This document shows, piece by piece, positions 9,862 through 18,930 of a stretch of 64,000 bases of DNA. Numbering within the stretch: the stretch's first letter is position 1; each line of letters opens with the position of its first letter. The position numbers and the translations under genes are program-made. The notes beneath the pieces were generated by a model. The model was not told where the DNA came from. It ran no database searches and saw only the letters and a program-made list of their open reading frames with translations. The stretch comes from Paradevosia sp036499825 (GTDB lineage: Bacteria > Pseudomonadota > Alphaproteobacteria > Rhizobiales > Devosiaceae): assembly GCA_036499825.1 (NCBI GenBank), contig DASYCZ010000041.1, forward strand, positions 62,001 to 126,000, in the 5' to 3' direction.

Positions 9862-11205
9862 ATGGCACGTAAATATTTCGGCACCGACGGTATTCGCGGT
9901 CTGGTCAATGGCAAGAAGCTGACGCCGGAACTGGCGCTCAAGGTTGGCATGGCTACCGGCCTCGCCTTCCAGCGCGGCCATCATCGCCATCGCGTGGTGA
10001 TCGGCAAGGACACGCGCCGGTCCGGTTACATGATCGAGAACGCGCTGACCGCGGGCTTCACCGCCGTGGGCATGGATGTGTTCCTGCTTGGCCCGATGCC
10101 GACCCCCGCCGTCGCCATGCTGACACGGTCGCTGCGCGCCGATCTCGGCGTGATGATTTCGGCCTCGCACAACCCGTTCGAAGACAACGGCATCAAGCTG
10201 TTCCAGCCGGACGGCTACAAGCTTTCCGACGAGGTTGAAGCGCAGATCGAGGCGCTGATCGACAGCGACCTGGCCCCGCGCCTGCAACAGGGCAGTGACA
10301 TCGGCCGCGCCTATCGCGACGAGGAAGCGCGCACGCGCTATATCGAATACGCCAAGCGTACGCTGCCGCGCGGCACCGATCTGGCCGGCCTCAGGGTCGT
10401 GCTCGATTGCGCCAATGGCGCCGCCTACAAGGTCGCGCCGACCGCGCTATGGGAGCTGGGCGCCGAAGTTTTCACCATCGGCGTCGAGCCCGATGGCTTC
10501 AATATCAACCACAAGGTCGGGTCCACCGCTCCGGAAGCCGTCGCCGCCAAGGTGCAGGAATTGCGGGCCGATATCGGCATCGCGCTCGATGGCGATGCCG
10601 ACCGCGTGCTGATCATCAATGAGAAGGCCGAAGTGGTCGATGGCGACCAGTTCATGGCGGTCATCGCCCAGTCCTGGATGCAGCGCGGCCAGCTGCAGGG
10701 GGGCGGCATCGTCGCCACCGTCATGTCCAATCTCGGCCTCGAACGCTATCTTGCCTCGCTCGGCCTTGGCCTCGAGCGCACGCAGGTCGGTGACCGCTAT
10801 GTGCTGGAAGCCATGCGCGAGAAGGGCTTCAATGTCGGTGGCGAGCAGTCGGGCCACATCATTCTTTCCGACTTCACAACCACAGGCGACGGTCTCGTCG
10901 CGGCGCTGCAGCTGCTGGCGGTGATCAAGGAAAGCGGTGGCACGGTCTCGGAGATCTGCTCGCGTTTCACCCGCGTGCCGCAATTGCTGAAGAGCGTCCG
11001 CTTCGATCATGGCAAGCCGCTTGAAAACAAGCAGGTGAAGCTCGTCATCGAGGCCAGCCGCCTGCGGCTCGGCGATGGCGGACGTTTGGTCATCCGCGAA
11101 TCGGGCACCGAGCCAGTCATTCGCGTCATGGGCGAGGCCGACGATGAGGGCTTGGTGGAAGCCGTGGTCGCCGACGTGACGGCTGCAATTCAGCAAGTGG
11201 CCTAA
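9862..11205 (+). CDS. glmM: Phosphoglucosamine mutase GlmM
   Basis: GlmM interconverts glucosamine-6-phosphate and glucosamine-1-phosphate, leading to UDP-GlcNAc for peptidoglycan and LPS. The 447-residue product starts MARKYFGTDGIRG, has the phosphoserine motif ASHNP at 101-105 (Ser102, same position as in E. coli), the metal-binding GDADR, and the phosphate-binding RESGTEPVIRVM near the C-terminus. I chose the ATG at 9862, since the family starts there; an upstream in-frame ATG at 9823 would add 13 residues. An AAGGAC site lies upstream. Confidence 0.97.
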   Translation: MARKYFGTDGIRGLVNGKKLTPELALKVGMATGLAFQRGHHRHRVVIGKDTRRSGYMIENALTAGFTAVGMDVFLLGPMPTPAVAMLTRSLRADLGVMISASHNPFEDNGIKLFQPDGYKLSDEVEAQIEALIDSDLAPRLQQGSDIGRAYRDEEARTRYIEYAKRTLPRGTDLAGLRVVLDCANGAAYKVAPTALWELGAEVFTIGVEPDGFNINHKVGSTAPEAVAAKVQELRADIGIALDGDADRVLIINEKAEVVDGDQFMAVIAQSWMQRGQLQGGGIVATVMSNLGLERYLASLGLGLERTQVGDRYVLEAMREKGFNVGGEQSGHIILSDFTTTGDGLVAALQLLAVIKESGGTVSEICSRFTRVPQLLKSVRFDHGKPLENKQVKLVIEASRLRLGDGGRLVIRESGTEPVIRVMGEADDEGLVEAVVADVTAAIQQVA

Positions 11206-11359
11206 ACCCGTCTTATAGAGCTTCATGACTTCACGATTACTGTTCTCGAGCTTGGCTCGGGCGCAACGTTATGATTTTGCGGGAAAAATCTGCCTACCCG
11301 CATCCCAAAAATCCCGGCGCGGCAGTCGTTTCACGCTCCGTTAGGGTTAAAACTTAGGG

Positions 11360-11374
11360 TTAAGCCGGCTTTAA
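11360..11374 (+). promoter_or_regulatory. Candidate CtrA binding site
   Basis: TTAA, the seven bases GCCGGCT, then TTAA: an exact match to the CtrA full site TTAA-N7-TTAA, 67 bases upstream of the outer-membrane protein ATG. It is embedded in a larger near-palindrome and preceded by two direct copies of TTAGGGTTAA (11341-11350 and 11354-11363). Binding by CtrA is inferred from the motif only. Confidence 0.5.
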
Positions 11375-11440
11375 CAATATTTGCGCATTATCCGTTCTCG
11401 AAACGACTGGCGTCGTCGAAAATTTTTAAGGAACGATAGA

Positions 11441-12178
11441 ATGCGCAAACAGATCGCGTTGGTCTTGGCGGCGGGGGCCGCCCTTGTTGCCGGCCCAGTG
11501 CGGGCTGCGGACCTTCCCTATTACCCCCCGGTTGTCGAAGCTCCCGATGTCGATTACGGCGTGAGCGGCTCGTTCTATCTGCGCGGCAGCGCCGCCGGGA
11601 ACATGTCCTGGGCCAAGGAGGTCGATCACACGACCACCACGCCGTCGGTGTTCAGCATCGATGAAAATGGCTACGGCTACAGCCTGGGCGCCGGCGTCGG
11701 TTACGAAACCGGCACGGGCCTGCGCTTCGACGCCACCGTTGACTATCTGAACAACAACGATCTCAGCGCCGACATTCCGGTAGGCGCCGTCGGTGTGTTT
11801 CCGGGCCGTCACAAGCTGAACCTGCGCTCGACTATCGTCCTCGCCAACGCCTATTACGACTTCGGTCTGGGTGATGGCGGCGTGGGCGCCGGCGGCGGCC
11901 TGTTCGGCTATGTGGGTGCCGGTGTGGGTGCGGCCTTCAACAAGGTCAACACGACCCCGCCGGCTGGTGCTCCTGCCGATGTCGAGGGCAACAATACCAG
12001 CTTCGCCGCCGCCTTCATGGCCGGTGTCGGCTACGACATGGGTGCGGTGGTGGCCGATATCGGTTATCGCGGCCTCTATATCAACTCGATCGCCAATGAC
12101 TCGGCCCCGGCGCCGTATCACATCGACAATGCCCTGGTTCACGAAGTCCGCGCGTCGCTGCGCTACCGCTTCAACTAG
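11441..12178 (+). CDS. Outer-membrane beta-barrel protein (Omp25/RopB-like)
   Basis: A 245-residue predicted outer-membrane protein. The signal peptide ends at about residue 22 (AGPVRAADLPYYPP), a typical start for rhizobial Omp25/Omp31/RopB-type barrels. The rest alternates Gly/aromatic strands such as YGYSLGAGVGYETGTGLRFD and ends RASLRYRFN, with a barrel-type C-terminal aromatic. The ATG at 11441 follows AAGGAACG and gives a clean signal peptide; the in-frame ATG 60 bases upstream adds a basic extension and is unlikely. The 235-base region upstream holds a candidate CtrA site. The precise substrate or role is not evident; the family usually has structural and permeability functions. Confidence 0.85.
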   Translation: MRKQIALVLAAGAALVAGPVRAADLPYYPPVVEAPDVDYGVSGSFYLRGSAAGNMSWAKEVDHTTTTPSVFSIDENGYGYSLGAGVGYETGTGLRFDATVDYLNNNDLSADIPVGAVGVFPGRHKLNLRSTIVLANAYYDFGLGDGGVGAGGGLFGYVGAGVGAAFNKVNTTPPAGAPADVEGNNTSFAAAFMAGVGYDMGAVVADIGYRGLYINSIANDSAPAPYHIDNALVHEVRASLRYRFN

Positions 12179-12203
12179 TCTGGCCTGAAGTCTATCCCCT
12201 GCG

Positions 12204-12233
12204 AGCGGCGCCCTCGGGCGTCGCTTTGCGTTT
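12204..12233. terminator. Hairpin between convergent genes
   Basis: AGCGGCGCCC (12204-12213) pairs with GGGCGTCGCT (12216-12225), one G-T wobble, followed by tttgcgttt. It lies between the plus-strand barrel gene and the minus-strand glycosylase gene and could stop transcription from the plus strand. Confidence 0.6.
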
Positions 12234-13390
12234 CAGCTTGCGAGCTGGAAGGCTTCGAAGCGATGCAGGGCCGCCTCGATCGTCGCCTGATGCTCGGTGA
12301 CATTACCCTTGCGGGTCCAGGTCCATTTCTGGATCAGCAGCTTTTTTGCCGCGCGGTCGGTCTTGAGATCGATGGCGGCGACGATCTCGTCGTCCACAAG
12401 CACGGGCAGGGCGAAATAGCCCAGCACCCGCTTGGCCTGCGGTACGTAGGCCTCGAACAGATGGTCATAGCCGAACAAGGCGCTGGTGCGCTTGCGCTGG
12501 ATGATCAACGGGTCGAACGGCGACAGGATATGTGTCTGCCCGGCCTCCGGCGCAGACACCGAGGCAATTGCCTCCGGCTCGGCCCAGAACGCGATCTTTT
12601 CGACCCCTGCCACCTGCACCGGCTGCAATTTCTTCCGCCGGATGCGTGCCTCGATGAGTTCGCGCAGCGCCGGTTTGCGCTTGGCGTCGAGATGGGCGGC
12701 GGAATCCAGGCTGACGAGGCCCTGTGACCGCAAGGCCCGGTCGAGCAGGTATTCGGTGACCTGGCCGTCGGTTGCCGCCCGCGGCCGGCGGTCCCAGCCA
12801 AAATGCCGGTCCATAAGCTCATAGGTCTTCAGCATGCCCTGGCGTTCGCTGATGGTCAGGACGCCGTTGTAGAATGCCATCTGCAGCGCGCGCTTGGAAG
12901 GCTTGCGGCTGGCCCAGGGGTGAGTCTTTTCGACCAGTTGCTCATCGTCGAAATCACGGATGGTCTGCGCCCCATCGCGCTTGATCAGGCGCAGCACCCG
13001 GCGGAGCTCAGCCGGATCGGTGTCCGCATACCAGCGGCTCGGCTCCTCCTGATGGCGCTTCATATCCCGCAGGAAGAACCGCAGGTCGCGGGTCGGGATA
13101 TAGGACAATGCATGCGTCCAGTATTCGAATACCGACTTGTCGATGCTCTGCGCCTGGCGGAGGTCGTCGCGCCTGTAGGCGGGGATGCGATTGAAGAGGA
13201 TATGGTGGTGGCAGCGCTCGATGACGTTGATGGTATCGATCTGCACGTAACCCAAGTGCTCAACGGCAGCCGTAACCGCAGCGGCACCGGCGCCGAAGGG
13301 CTCGGCAACGTCCAGCCGCTGTGCCCGCAGCCATAGCCGCCGTGCCGCCGGAATGGTCAGCGTCAATGGAGCGGCCGGAGCCCGGCTCAT
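12233..13390 (-). CDS. ycaQ: YcaQ/AlkX-type DNA glycosylase (winged-helix HTH_42)
   Basis: 385 residues, HTH_42/AlkZ-like family. The family carries tandem winged helices and E. coli YcaQ (AlkX) unhooks interstrand crosslinks and bulky alkyl adducts. The visible active-site motif Q-I-D at residues 50-52 (LGYVQIDTINV) matches the QxD of the YcaQ branch rather than the QxQ of Streptomyces AlkZ. Other family stretches are ERCHHHILFNRI and YWTHALSYIP, and ILSPFDPLIIQRKR near the C-terminus. The ATG at 13390 overlaps the helicase TGA (ATGA), so the two are probably translationally coupled; an upstream in-frame start at 13486 lies inside the helicase gene and is rejected. Confidence 0.88.
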   Translation of the reverse strand: MSRAPAAPLTLTIPAARRLWLRAQRLDVAEPFGAGAAAVTAAVEHLGYVQIDTINVIERCHHHILFNRIPAYRRDDLRQAQSIDKSVFEYWTHALSYIPTRDLRFFLRDMKRHQEEPSRWYADTDPAELRRVLRLIKRDGAQTIRDFDDEQLVEKTHPWASRKPSKRALQMAFYNGVLTISERQGMLKTYELMDRHFGWDRRPRAATDGQVTEYLLDRALRSQGLVSLDSAAHLDAKRKPALRELIEARIRRKKLQPVQVAGVEKIAFWAEPEAIASVSAPEAGQTHILSPFDPLIIQRKRTSALFGYDHLFEAYVPQAKRVLGYFALPVLVDDEIVAAIDLKTDRAAKKLLIQKWTWTRKGNVTEHQATIEAALHRFEAFQLAS

Positions 13391-15504
13391 TTCGTCGCCC
13401 ACATGCCGCGCATGCGCGCGCCGATGTCGATCTTGGCCGGCTGCGGCGAAAGGCCCTCGATATAGGCGGGTTTCACCGGCGGCCACATGACGTTGTCGAA
13501 CAATGGCACCAGCGCCTTGGGGATGAAGCGGGTACGCGACGCATAAACGTGACGATCGCCATGGCTGGATTGCTGGGTGATGAAGAAGCGCTGCGGCGTC
13601 ACCAGGTGCAGGCGGTCACGGGCCCTGGTCATCGCCACATAGAGCAGCCGCCGCTCCTCCTCGATCTCCGGTTGTGACCCGGTGCCGATATCGGACGGAA
13701 TGCAGCCATCGACGACGTTGAGCACATAGACCGACTTCCATTCCTGCCCCTTGGCGGAATGGATGGTCGACAAGATCAGATAGTCCTCGTCGCGCGAGGG
13801 CACGCCGGATTGGTCGCTGGTGGCGTCGGGCGGATCGAGCGTCAGCTCGGTCAGGAAGCGCTCGCGCGAGGCGTAGCCGGCCGCGATCTGTTCCAGTTGC
13901 AACAGGTCGGCCTGCCGCAGCATGGCGTCCTCATAGGCCGCTTCCAGCAGTGGTTCATACCAGAGGCGCGCGCGCAGCAATTCCGCCGGCCAGCCGGCCC
14001 GGCGTTCATGGAGCTGCTCCATGACCTCTACCAGCCCCGGCCAGCCTTCCGCGCCGCGTGGCGGCGGGGGCATGGCCTTGAGGGCGGCGATCGGAACATC
14101 GGCGTCGCTGATGGCGTCCAATACCTTGGCGGCCGATGACGGGCCGACACCCGGCAGCAAGTGCAGCACGCGGAAGCCCGCGACGCGGTCACGCGGGTTC
14201 TCGGCCCAGCGCAGGAGCGCCAGCAGGTCCTTCACATGGGCGGTATCGAGGAACTTCAGCCCGCCGAATTTCACGAAGGGAATGTTGCGGCGCGTCAGCT
14301 CCACCTCGAGCGGACCGGAATGGCTGGAGGAGCGGAACAGCACGGCCTGCGACTTCAGCAGAGTGCCGGCTTCTCGATCCTCGAGAATGCGCTCGACGAT
14401 GTAGCGCGCCTGGTCGGCCTCGTCTCGGACAGTCACCAGTTGCGGTTTTTCCGCCGATTGCCGCTCGGTCCACAGGTTCTTGGTGAACCGCTCGCTGGCC
14501 AATTCGATCACCGCATTGGCGGCGGAAAGGATCGGCTGCGTCGAACGGTAATTGCGATCGAGGGTGATGATGTCGGCACCAGGGCTGAAATGCCCGGGAA
14601 AATCGAGGATGTTCCGCACCGTCGCCGCACGGAACGAATAGATCGATTGGGCATCGTCGCCGACCACGGTCATGCCGCGTCCATCCGGCTTCAATGACAG
14701 GAGGATCGAGGCCTGCAGCCGGTTGGTATCCTGGTACTCGTCGATCAGCACATGGTCGAAGCGGGCAGAGACGCCGGCCGCGAGCCCGGCATCGCTCATC
14801 ATGCCGGCCCAGTAGAGCAGCAGATCGTCATAATCGAGCACATGCTGGCTCTGCTTGGCCGCCACATAGGCTTCGAAGAGCTGCCGCAGTTCCGCCGCCC
14901 ACATGGCGCACCAGGGAAAGAAGGTCTTCAACACCTCCTGCAGGTCAGCTTCGGCGTTGACGACGCGCGAATAGATGGCAAGGCACGTGCCCTTGGTCGG
15001 AAACCGCGTCTTGGCCGAAGAAAAGCCGAGCTCGTGCCGGATGAGGTTCATCAGGTCGGCCGAGTCCTCGCGGTCATGGATGGTGAAGGACGGGTCCAGG
15101 CCGATCTGCGGACCATAGTCGCGCAGCAGGCGCGCGCCTATGCCGTGGAATGTGCCGGCCCAGGTCAACGCATCAGTCATGGCGCCGGCAGTGCCGCCCA
15201 GCACGCGGGCGGCGATGCGCTCGACGCGGCGGCTCATTTCGGAGGCAGCGCGCCGTGAAAACGTCAGCAGCAGGATACGGCGGGGATCGGCGCCATTGGC
15301 GATGAGATGGGCAACGCGATGGGCGAGGGTGTTGGTCTTGCCTGAGCCGGCGCCGGCGATGACCAGGAGCGGCCCGCCGATAGTATCGCGCCCCACGCCG
15401 TGCTCCACGGCGCGGCGCTGCTCGGCGTTGAGGGTGTCTAGGTAGCTGGCACTGGCAAGCACGGGCGAATCGGGTTGGTCAAAGATCAGGCCAGTGAGCA
15501 TCAT
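13387..15504 (-). CDS. UvrD/PcrA-like superfamily 1 DNA helicase
   Basis: A 705-residue SF1A 3'-5' helicase. It has the Q-motif LNAEQRRAV, Walker A GAGSGKT (51-57), motif II VLIDEYQDTN, motif III-like GDDAQSIYSFRAA, motif V ILSTIHSAKGQEW and motif VI EERRLLYVAMTRARDRL. Its length and SF1 motif order fit UvrD/Rep-type helicases acting in repair or restart; which one is uncertain, since uvrD itself is usually longer. It begins 59 bases downstream of the efe operon end, after a hairpin, and its stop overlaps the glycosylase start. Candidate role: unwinding at lesions recognised by the coupled glycosylase (inference). Confidence 0.88.
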   Translation of the reverse strand: MMLTGLIFDQPDSPVLASASYLDTLNAEQRRAVEHGVGRDTIGGPLLVIAGAGSGKTNTLAHRVAHLIANGADPRRILLLTFSRRAASEMSRRVERIAARVLGGTAGAMTDALTWAGTFHGIGARLLRDYGPQIGLDPSFTIHDREDSADLMNLIRHELGFSSAKTRFPTKGTCLAIYSRVVNAEADLQEVLKTFFPWCAMWAAELRQLFEAYVAAKQSQHVLDYDDLLLYWAGMMSDAGLAAGVSARFDHVLIDEYQDTNRLQASILLSLKPDGRGMTVVGDDAQSIYSFRAATVRNILDFPGHFSPGADIITLDRNYRSTQPILSAANAVIELASERFTKNLWTERQSAEKPQLVTVRDEADQARYIVERILEDREAGTLLKSQAVLFRSSSHSGPLEVELTRRNIPFVKFGGLKFLDTAHVKDLLALLRWAENPRDRVAGFRVLHLLPGVGPSSAAKVLDAISDADVPIAALKAMPPPPRGAEGWPGLVEVMEQLHERRAGWPAELLRARLWYEPLLEAAYEDAMLRQADLLQLEQIAAGYASRERFLTELTLDPPDATSDQSGVPSRDEDYLILSTIHSAKGQEWKSVYVLNVVDGCIPSDIGTGSQPEIEEERRLLYVAMTRARDRLHLVTPQRFFITQQSSHGDRHVYASRTRFIPKALVPLFDNVMWPPVKPAYIEGLSPQPAKIDIGARMRGMWATK

Positions 15505-15528
15505 TCCCGTTTTGTTCGCAACCCGGAT

Positions 15529-15557
15529 ATGACGGCGGAGGGGCGCTCCGCCGTCAT
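15529..15557 (-). terminator. Hairpin at the end of the efe operon
   Basis: ATGACGGCGGAG (15529-15540) pairs perfectly with CTCCGCCGTCAT (15546-15557), a 12-bp stem with a 5-base loop, immediately after the stop of the last efe gene on the minus strand. There is no long T run next to it, so it may stabilise the 3' end or act as a partial terminator before the helicase gene. Confidence 0.6.
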
Positions 15558-15562
15558 GAGGC

Positions 15563-16381
15563 TTAGTTCAGGCCGAGATTGCCGCGCAGGGTCGAGAGAT
15601 CCTCGGCCAGCGTGTTGACGGCGCCGGCAAGCACGCGACGGTCGTCTTCGCTGAGCTTGTCGTAGGTCTCGTAACCATCGGCGGTCTTGTACTTGGCCAG
15701 CGTCGTGGCCACGGTCTCGAAATTGGCGTCGACCTTGGTGACGAAATCGGCATCGTCCTTCAGCAGCGGCTTGAACAGATCGAAGATCTTGCGCGAGCCG
15801 TCGAAGTTGGCCTGGAAATCATAGAGGTCGGTGTGGCTGTACCGATCTTCCTCGCCGGAGATCTTGGTGGCCGCGACTTCTTCCATGAGGGCGGCGGCGC
15901 CGCCTACCACGACTTCGGGCGGGAAGGTCAGGCCGGCGATGCGGCTGTTGAGGTCGTTGACGTCCTTCATCAACTGGTCGGCGAGCGGGGCAAGGCCATC
16001 GGTCGAATTTTGCGAGAACAGGCCATATTCGATGCGGTGGAAGCCGGTGAAGCCGGGATCCTGCTCGGCCTTTTCATGGTCGTCGGCACGCGAGTCGATA
16101 GAGCCGTCGAGGTCGCTGAACAATTCCGCGATGGGCTCGATGGTCTCGTAGTCCATGCGGGTCGAGCCGAACAGTGCCTTGGCCTTGTCGAGGTCGCCCG
16201 CCTTCACGGCATCGGTGAAAGTCTTGGTATTGTCGACCAGCGACTGCAGGTGCTCGGAGACATAGATCTTATAGTCCGAGACGGGCTGAACGAGGTCGAG
16301 GGGCGAAACCTCCGCGTAAGCGGCGGCCGGGATGAGGGCCAGGGCGGTTGCGATGGTAAGACCGGTAAGGCGTCTCGGCAT
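15563..16381 (-). CDS. EfeO-like imelysin (M75) periplasmic protein
   Basis: A 272-residue exported protein with a signal peptide ending near PAAAYA and one M75/imelysin domain, no cupredoxin. The HxxE signature is in FTGFHRIEYGLFSQN. It is the fourth gene of the efe operon and resembles the M75 half of EfeO next to it, so it is probably an EfeM-like iron-binding partner. The ATG at 16381 has GGAG nine bases upstream; the GTG at 16396 would include that Shine-Dalgarno sequence in the coding region and is less likely. A paralogue of the C-terminal domain of EfeO is implied by the shared GFTGFHRIEY motif. Confidence 0.85.
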   Translation of the reverse strand: MPRRLTGLTIATALALIPAAAYAEVSPLDLVQPVSDYKIYVSEHLQSLVDNTKTFTDAVKAGDLDKAKALFGSTRMDYETIEPIAELFSDLDGSIDSRADDHEKAEQDPGFTGFHRIEYGLFSQNSTDGLAPLADQLMKDVNDLNSRIAGLTFPPEVVVGGAAALMEEVAATKISGEEDRYSHTDLYDFQANFDGSRKIFDLFKPLLKDDADFVTKVDANFETVATTLAKYKTADGYETYDKLSEDDRRVLAGAVNTLAEDLSTLRGNLGLN

Positions 16382-16408
16382 CAGGGGGTTCTCCACTTTG
16401 TTGGTTGG

Positions 16409-17713
16409 TTATGCGTTGGAAGGCGAAAGGCCTGCTGCCGCGAACAGTGAGCGGCCGAGGAAATCGCCGGCGTCGGTGATGCCGGGCAAGGCGAAGAAAT
16501 AGCCGCCACCCACCGGCTTGATGTATTCCTCCAGCGGCTCACCGGTCAGGCGGTTCTGCACGGCAATGAACCCCTCGGTGAGATCGGCCTGCCAGGCGAT
16601 GAACAGCAGGCCCTGGTCGAGCTGGCCGGCCTTGGTGACGCCATTGGAATAGTTGAACGGACGCCTGAGGATGAGATTGTTCCGGGCTGTCGCAGTACGC
16701 GGATTGGCAAGCCTTATATGGGCGTTGAGCGGTGTTACCTTGCCTTCGGTGTCGGCTGAATAGTTGGGCACGTCGGCTTCCGTCGCGCCATCGAATGGCG
16801 CGCCGGTGGGCTTGCGCCGGCCGAAGATGCGTTCCTGCTCGCCCAGGGGCGTGCGGTCCCAGCGTTCGACGAAATTCCGGATAATGCGCACCACCTGATA
16901 GGAGCCGCCGACGGCCCATTCGGGCTCGCCCGCATCGGCGCCGACCCAGACGATGCGGTTCATCTCGCTTTCGTTCTTGGAGTCCGGATTGGCCGAGCCA
17001 TCACGGAAGCCGAGGAAATTGCGGGCGCTTTCATGCGGTGCGCCGGGTTTGACGGGCAGCGAGGGCACCGAGCCTTCCTGCTTCCAGCGCAGCAGCAGCA
17101 GGTCGGGCAGGGTCTTGATGATGTCACGCAGCGCATGGATGTTGGTGTCGGCGCCATTGGCGCAGAACTGCAGCGACAAATCCCCATGGCAGAGATCGGC
17201 ATCGAGCGCGTCGTTGTGGAAGGCCGTCATGCGCGTGAGATGGGCCGGCTTTACGGCAGCGAGGCCAAAACGGTCATCGAACAGCGACGCGCCGAGCGCG
17301 ACGGTGATGGTGAGATTGTCGGGCGCTACCACGGGCCCGAGAATTCCCGAGTCCGAAGGCGGCAGTTTCGGATCGAGTTCCGGTACCTCGCCGCCCGTCA
17401 TCAGGAACTGGATACGTTCGGTCAGCGTCCGGAACAGGCGTTCGAGATCCTTGGTGTTTCGCGCCAGGACATCGAACGTCGCGATCATGCCGCTGGTCGG
17501 GCGCGGTGTCACGATGCCCGACTGGTGGACGCCGAGGAAGGACTGGGCCTGTTGCGTCAGATCGCTCGTCGGCGCATCGGCAACCTGACCGCTATTGTCC
17601 TGGGCGAGGGCCGGACGGGCGGCCAGCATGCCGCCGGCGGCGCCAAGGCCGAGCAACAGGCGACGGCGGTTGGTGACGGGGCCGGTCGATTCAGGCTTTT
17701 CGGTGTGGTCCAT
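16409..17713 (-). CDS. efeB: EfeB deferrochelatase/DyP-type peroxidase
   Basis: EfeB is the periplasmic heme-containing DyP-type peroxidase of the EfeUOB ferrous-iron uptake system. The 434-residue product starts with a twin-arginine signal (NRRRLLLGLGAAGGMLAARP) and has the DyP signature GFRDGSANP (GFxDG) and a heme-ligand region NAHIRLANPR. The C-terminal part contains FIAVQNRLTGEPLEEYIKPVGGGYFF (given here in pieces: FIAVQNRLTGEPL, then EYIKPVGGGYFF). It is nine bases downstream of efeO and 28 upstream of the M75 gene, all on one transcript. Confidence 0.95.
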   Translation of the reverse strand: MDHTEKPESTGPVTNRRRLLLGLGAAGGMLAARPALAQDNSGQVADAPTSDLTQQAQSFLGVHQSGIVTPRPTSGMIATFDVLARNTKDLERLFRTLTERIQFLMTGGEVPELDPKLPPSDSGILGPVVAPDNLTITVALGASLFDDRFGLAAVKPAHLTRMTAFHNDALDADLCHGDLSLQFCANGADTNIHALRDIIKTLPDLLLLRWKQEGSVPSLPVKPGAPHESARNFLGFRDGSANPDSKNESEMNRIVWVGADAGEPEWAVGGSYQVVRIIRNFVERWDRTPLGEQERIFGRRKPTGAPFDGATEADVPNYSADTEGKVTPLNAHIRLANPRTATARNNLILRRPFNYSNGVTKAGQLDQGLLFIAWQADLTEGFIAVQNRLTGEPLEEYIKPVGGGYFFALPGITDAGDFLGRSLFAAAGLSPSNA

Positions 17714-17721
17714 GATCTGTC

Positions 17722-18918
17722 TCAGGCAAGGCCGAGGGTCGCGTTGAGCTGGCCGATGCTCGCGGCCAGGGCAGTGAACTTTTCGGCCAGCGCCTTGCGG
17801 TCGGCGGCGCCGATGGTTTGATAGGAAACGAAAGTGCCGTTGGTCTTGAATTTGTTGAGTTCGGCATCGAGCGCCGCAAGGCTGCTGTCGAGGCCCTGCA
17901 GCACGGTGTCCGACCCGGCCGGCGCGATGGCGCGCAACAGGTCCGCGACCTTGCGGGCTGCTTCGGCATTGGCCGCGAAGGTCGACAGATCCGTGAAGGC
18001 GTAGCGGTCCTCTCCATCGGCGATCTTGGTGTCGGCAACCGCCTGCAGCAGGCGTTCGGCGTTGTCGGCCAGGTCTTCCGGCGCCGTTTTCAGCGCCTTC
18101 AGGCGATCCTGCAGCGCCGTCACGTCGGTGACGAGCTTGTCGGCGACGGGCGCCAGGCCCTCGATCGAATTTTGGGTAAAGAGGCTATATTCAATGCGAT
18201 GGAAACCGGTGAAGCCCGGGTCGTTCTCGCGGTCGGCAAAGTAGTCAGCCATGCCGTCGATGGCATTATGCAGGTCGGCGAAGCGCTGCGCTTCCGGCTC
18301 GATCTTGCCATAGGCGGCCTGCGCATTCGCATACGCGGCGCGCGCGCCCTGGAGGTCGCTGTCCTTGATGGCGGTGTCGAGCTTGGCGGTGGCCTTGACC
18401 AGGGCGTTCGCCCCCAGGGTCAGATAGACCTTGTATTCGGCCAGCGGTCCGATGAAGGCGGTCAGCTTGGGCTTGGCGGCGGCTTCCGCATCGGCCGCGG
18501 CGGACGCGGTCACATGCAATGCGCCACGCGGATTGCTCAATAGGCCGCAGGTGATGATGTAGTTGCCGGGTTTGAGCTTGGTGGTGATGGGTTGGTTGAA
18601 GCCTGGCGCGATGTTCTCGCGCTCCTCCACCACCATGACGCCGTCGAGGATTTCCCATTCCACGGCGCGGTCGGAAGCATTGACGATCTCGAAGCTGGCG
18701 TTGCCTGCAGGAACCGTCAGATCGTTGGGATCGCAGGAATCGGCGGTGATGGTGACCCTGGTGGCGCCGCCGGTGGCCGGCGCCTTATGTGTCAGGGTCG
18801 AGGCATAATAGAAGGCAATGCCACCGAGGACGACGAGCAGGACGGCGCCGGCGAGCGCCAGGCGCGAGGCCAAAGCCTGTGGTTTGCTCGGTAGCGGGGG
18901 GGCTGATGGCGTGGTCAT
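17722..18918 (-). CDS. efeO: EfeO iron-uptake protein (cupredoxin + M75)
   Basis: 398 residues. N-terminal membrane anchor or uncleaved signal (about 19-40, LALAGAVLLVVLGGIAFYY), then a cupredoxin-like domain (about 50-145; ITADSCDPNDLTVPAGNASF and KPGNYIITCG), then an M75 imelysin domain (about 150-398) with HxxE in FTGFHRIEYSLFTQN. EfeO is thought to bind and oxidise or relay iron to EfeU. It sits between efeU and efeB with short gaps, the standard order U-O-B. The predicted anchor means it may be membrane-bound. Confidence 0.95.
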   Translation of the reverse strand: MTTPSAPPLPSKPQALASRLALAGAVLLVVLGGIAFYYASTLTHKAPATGGATRVTITADSCDPNDLTVPAGNASFEIVNASDRAVEWEILDGVMVVEERENIAPGFNQPITTKLKPGNYIITCGLLSNPRGALHVTASAAADAEAAAKPKLTAFIGPLAEYKVYLTLGANALVKATAKLDTAIKDSDLQGARAAYANAQAAYGKIEPEAQRFADLHNAIDGMADYFADRENDPGFTGFHRIEYSLFTQNSIEGLAPVADKLVTDVTALQDRLKALKTAPEDLADNAERLLQAVADTKIADGEDRYAFTDLSTFAANAEAARKVADLLRAIAPAGSDTVLQGLDSSLAALDAELNKFKTNGTFVSYQTIGAADRKALAEKFTALAASIGQLNATLGLA

Positions 18919-18930
18919 GGGATGCGATGC

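Noticed and set aside
11341..11363. TTAGGGTTAA repeats as a telomere-like or CRISPR element
   Set aside because: Only two copies, a 13-base period, in a promoter region; better explained as regulatory sites.
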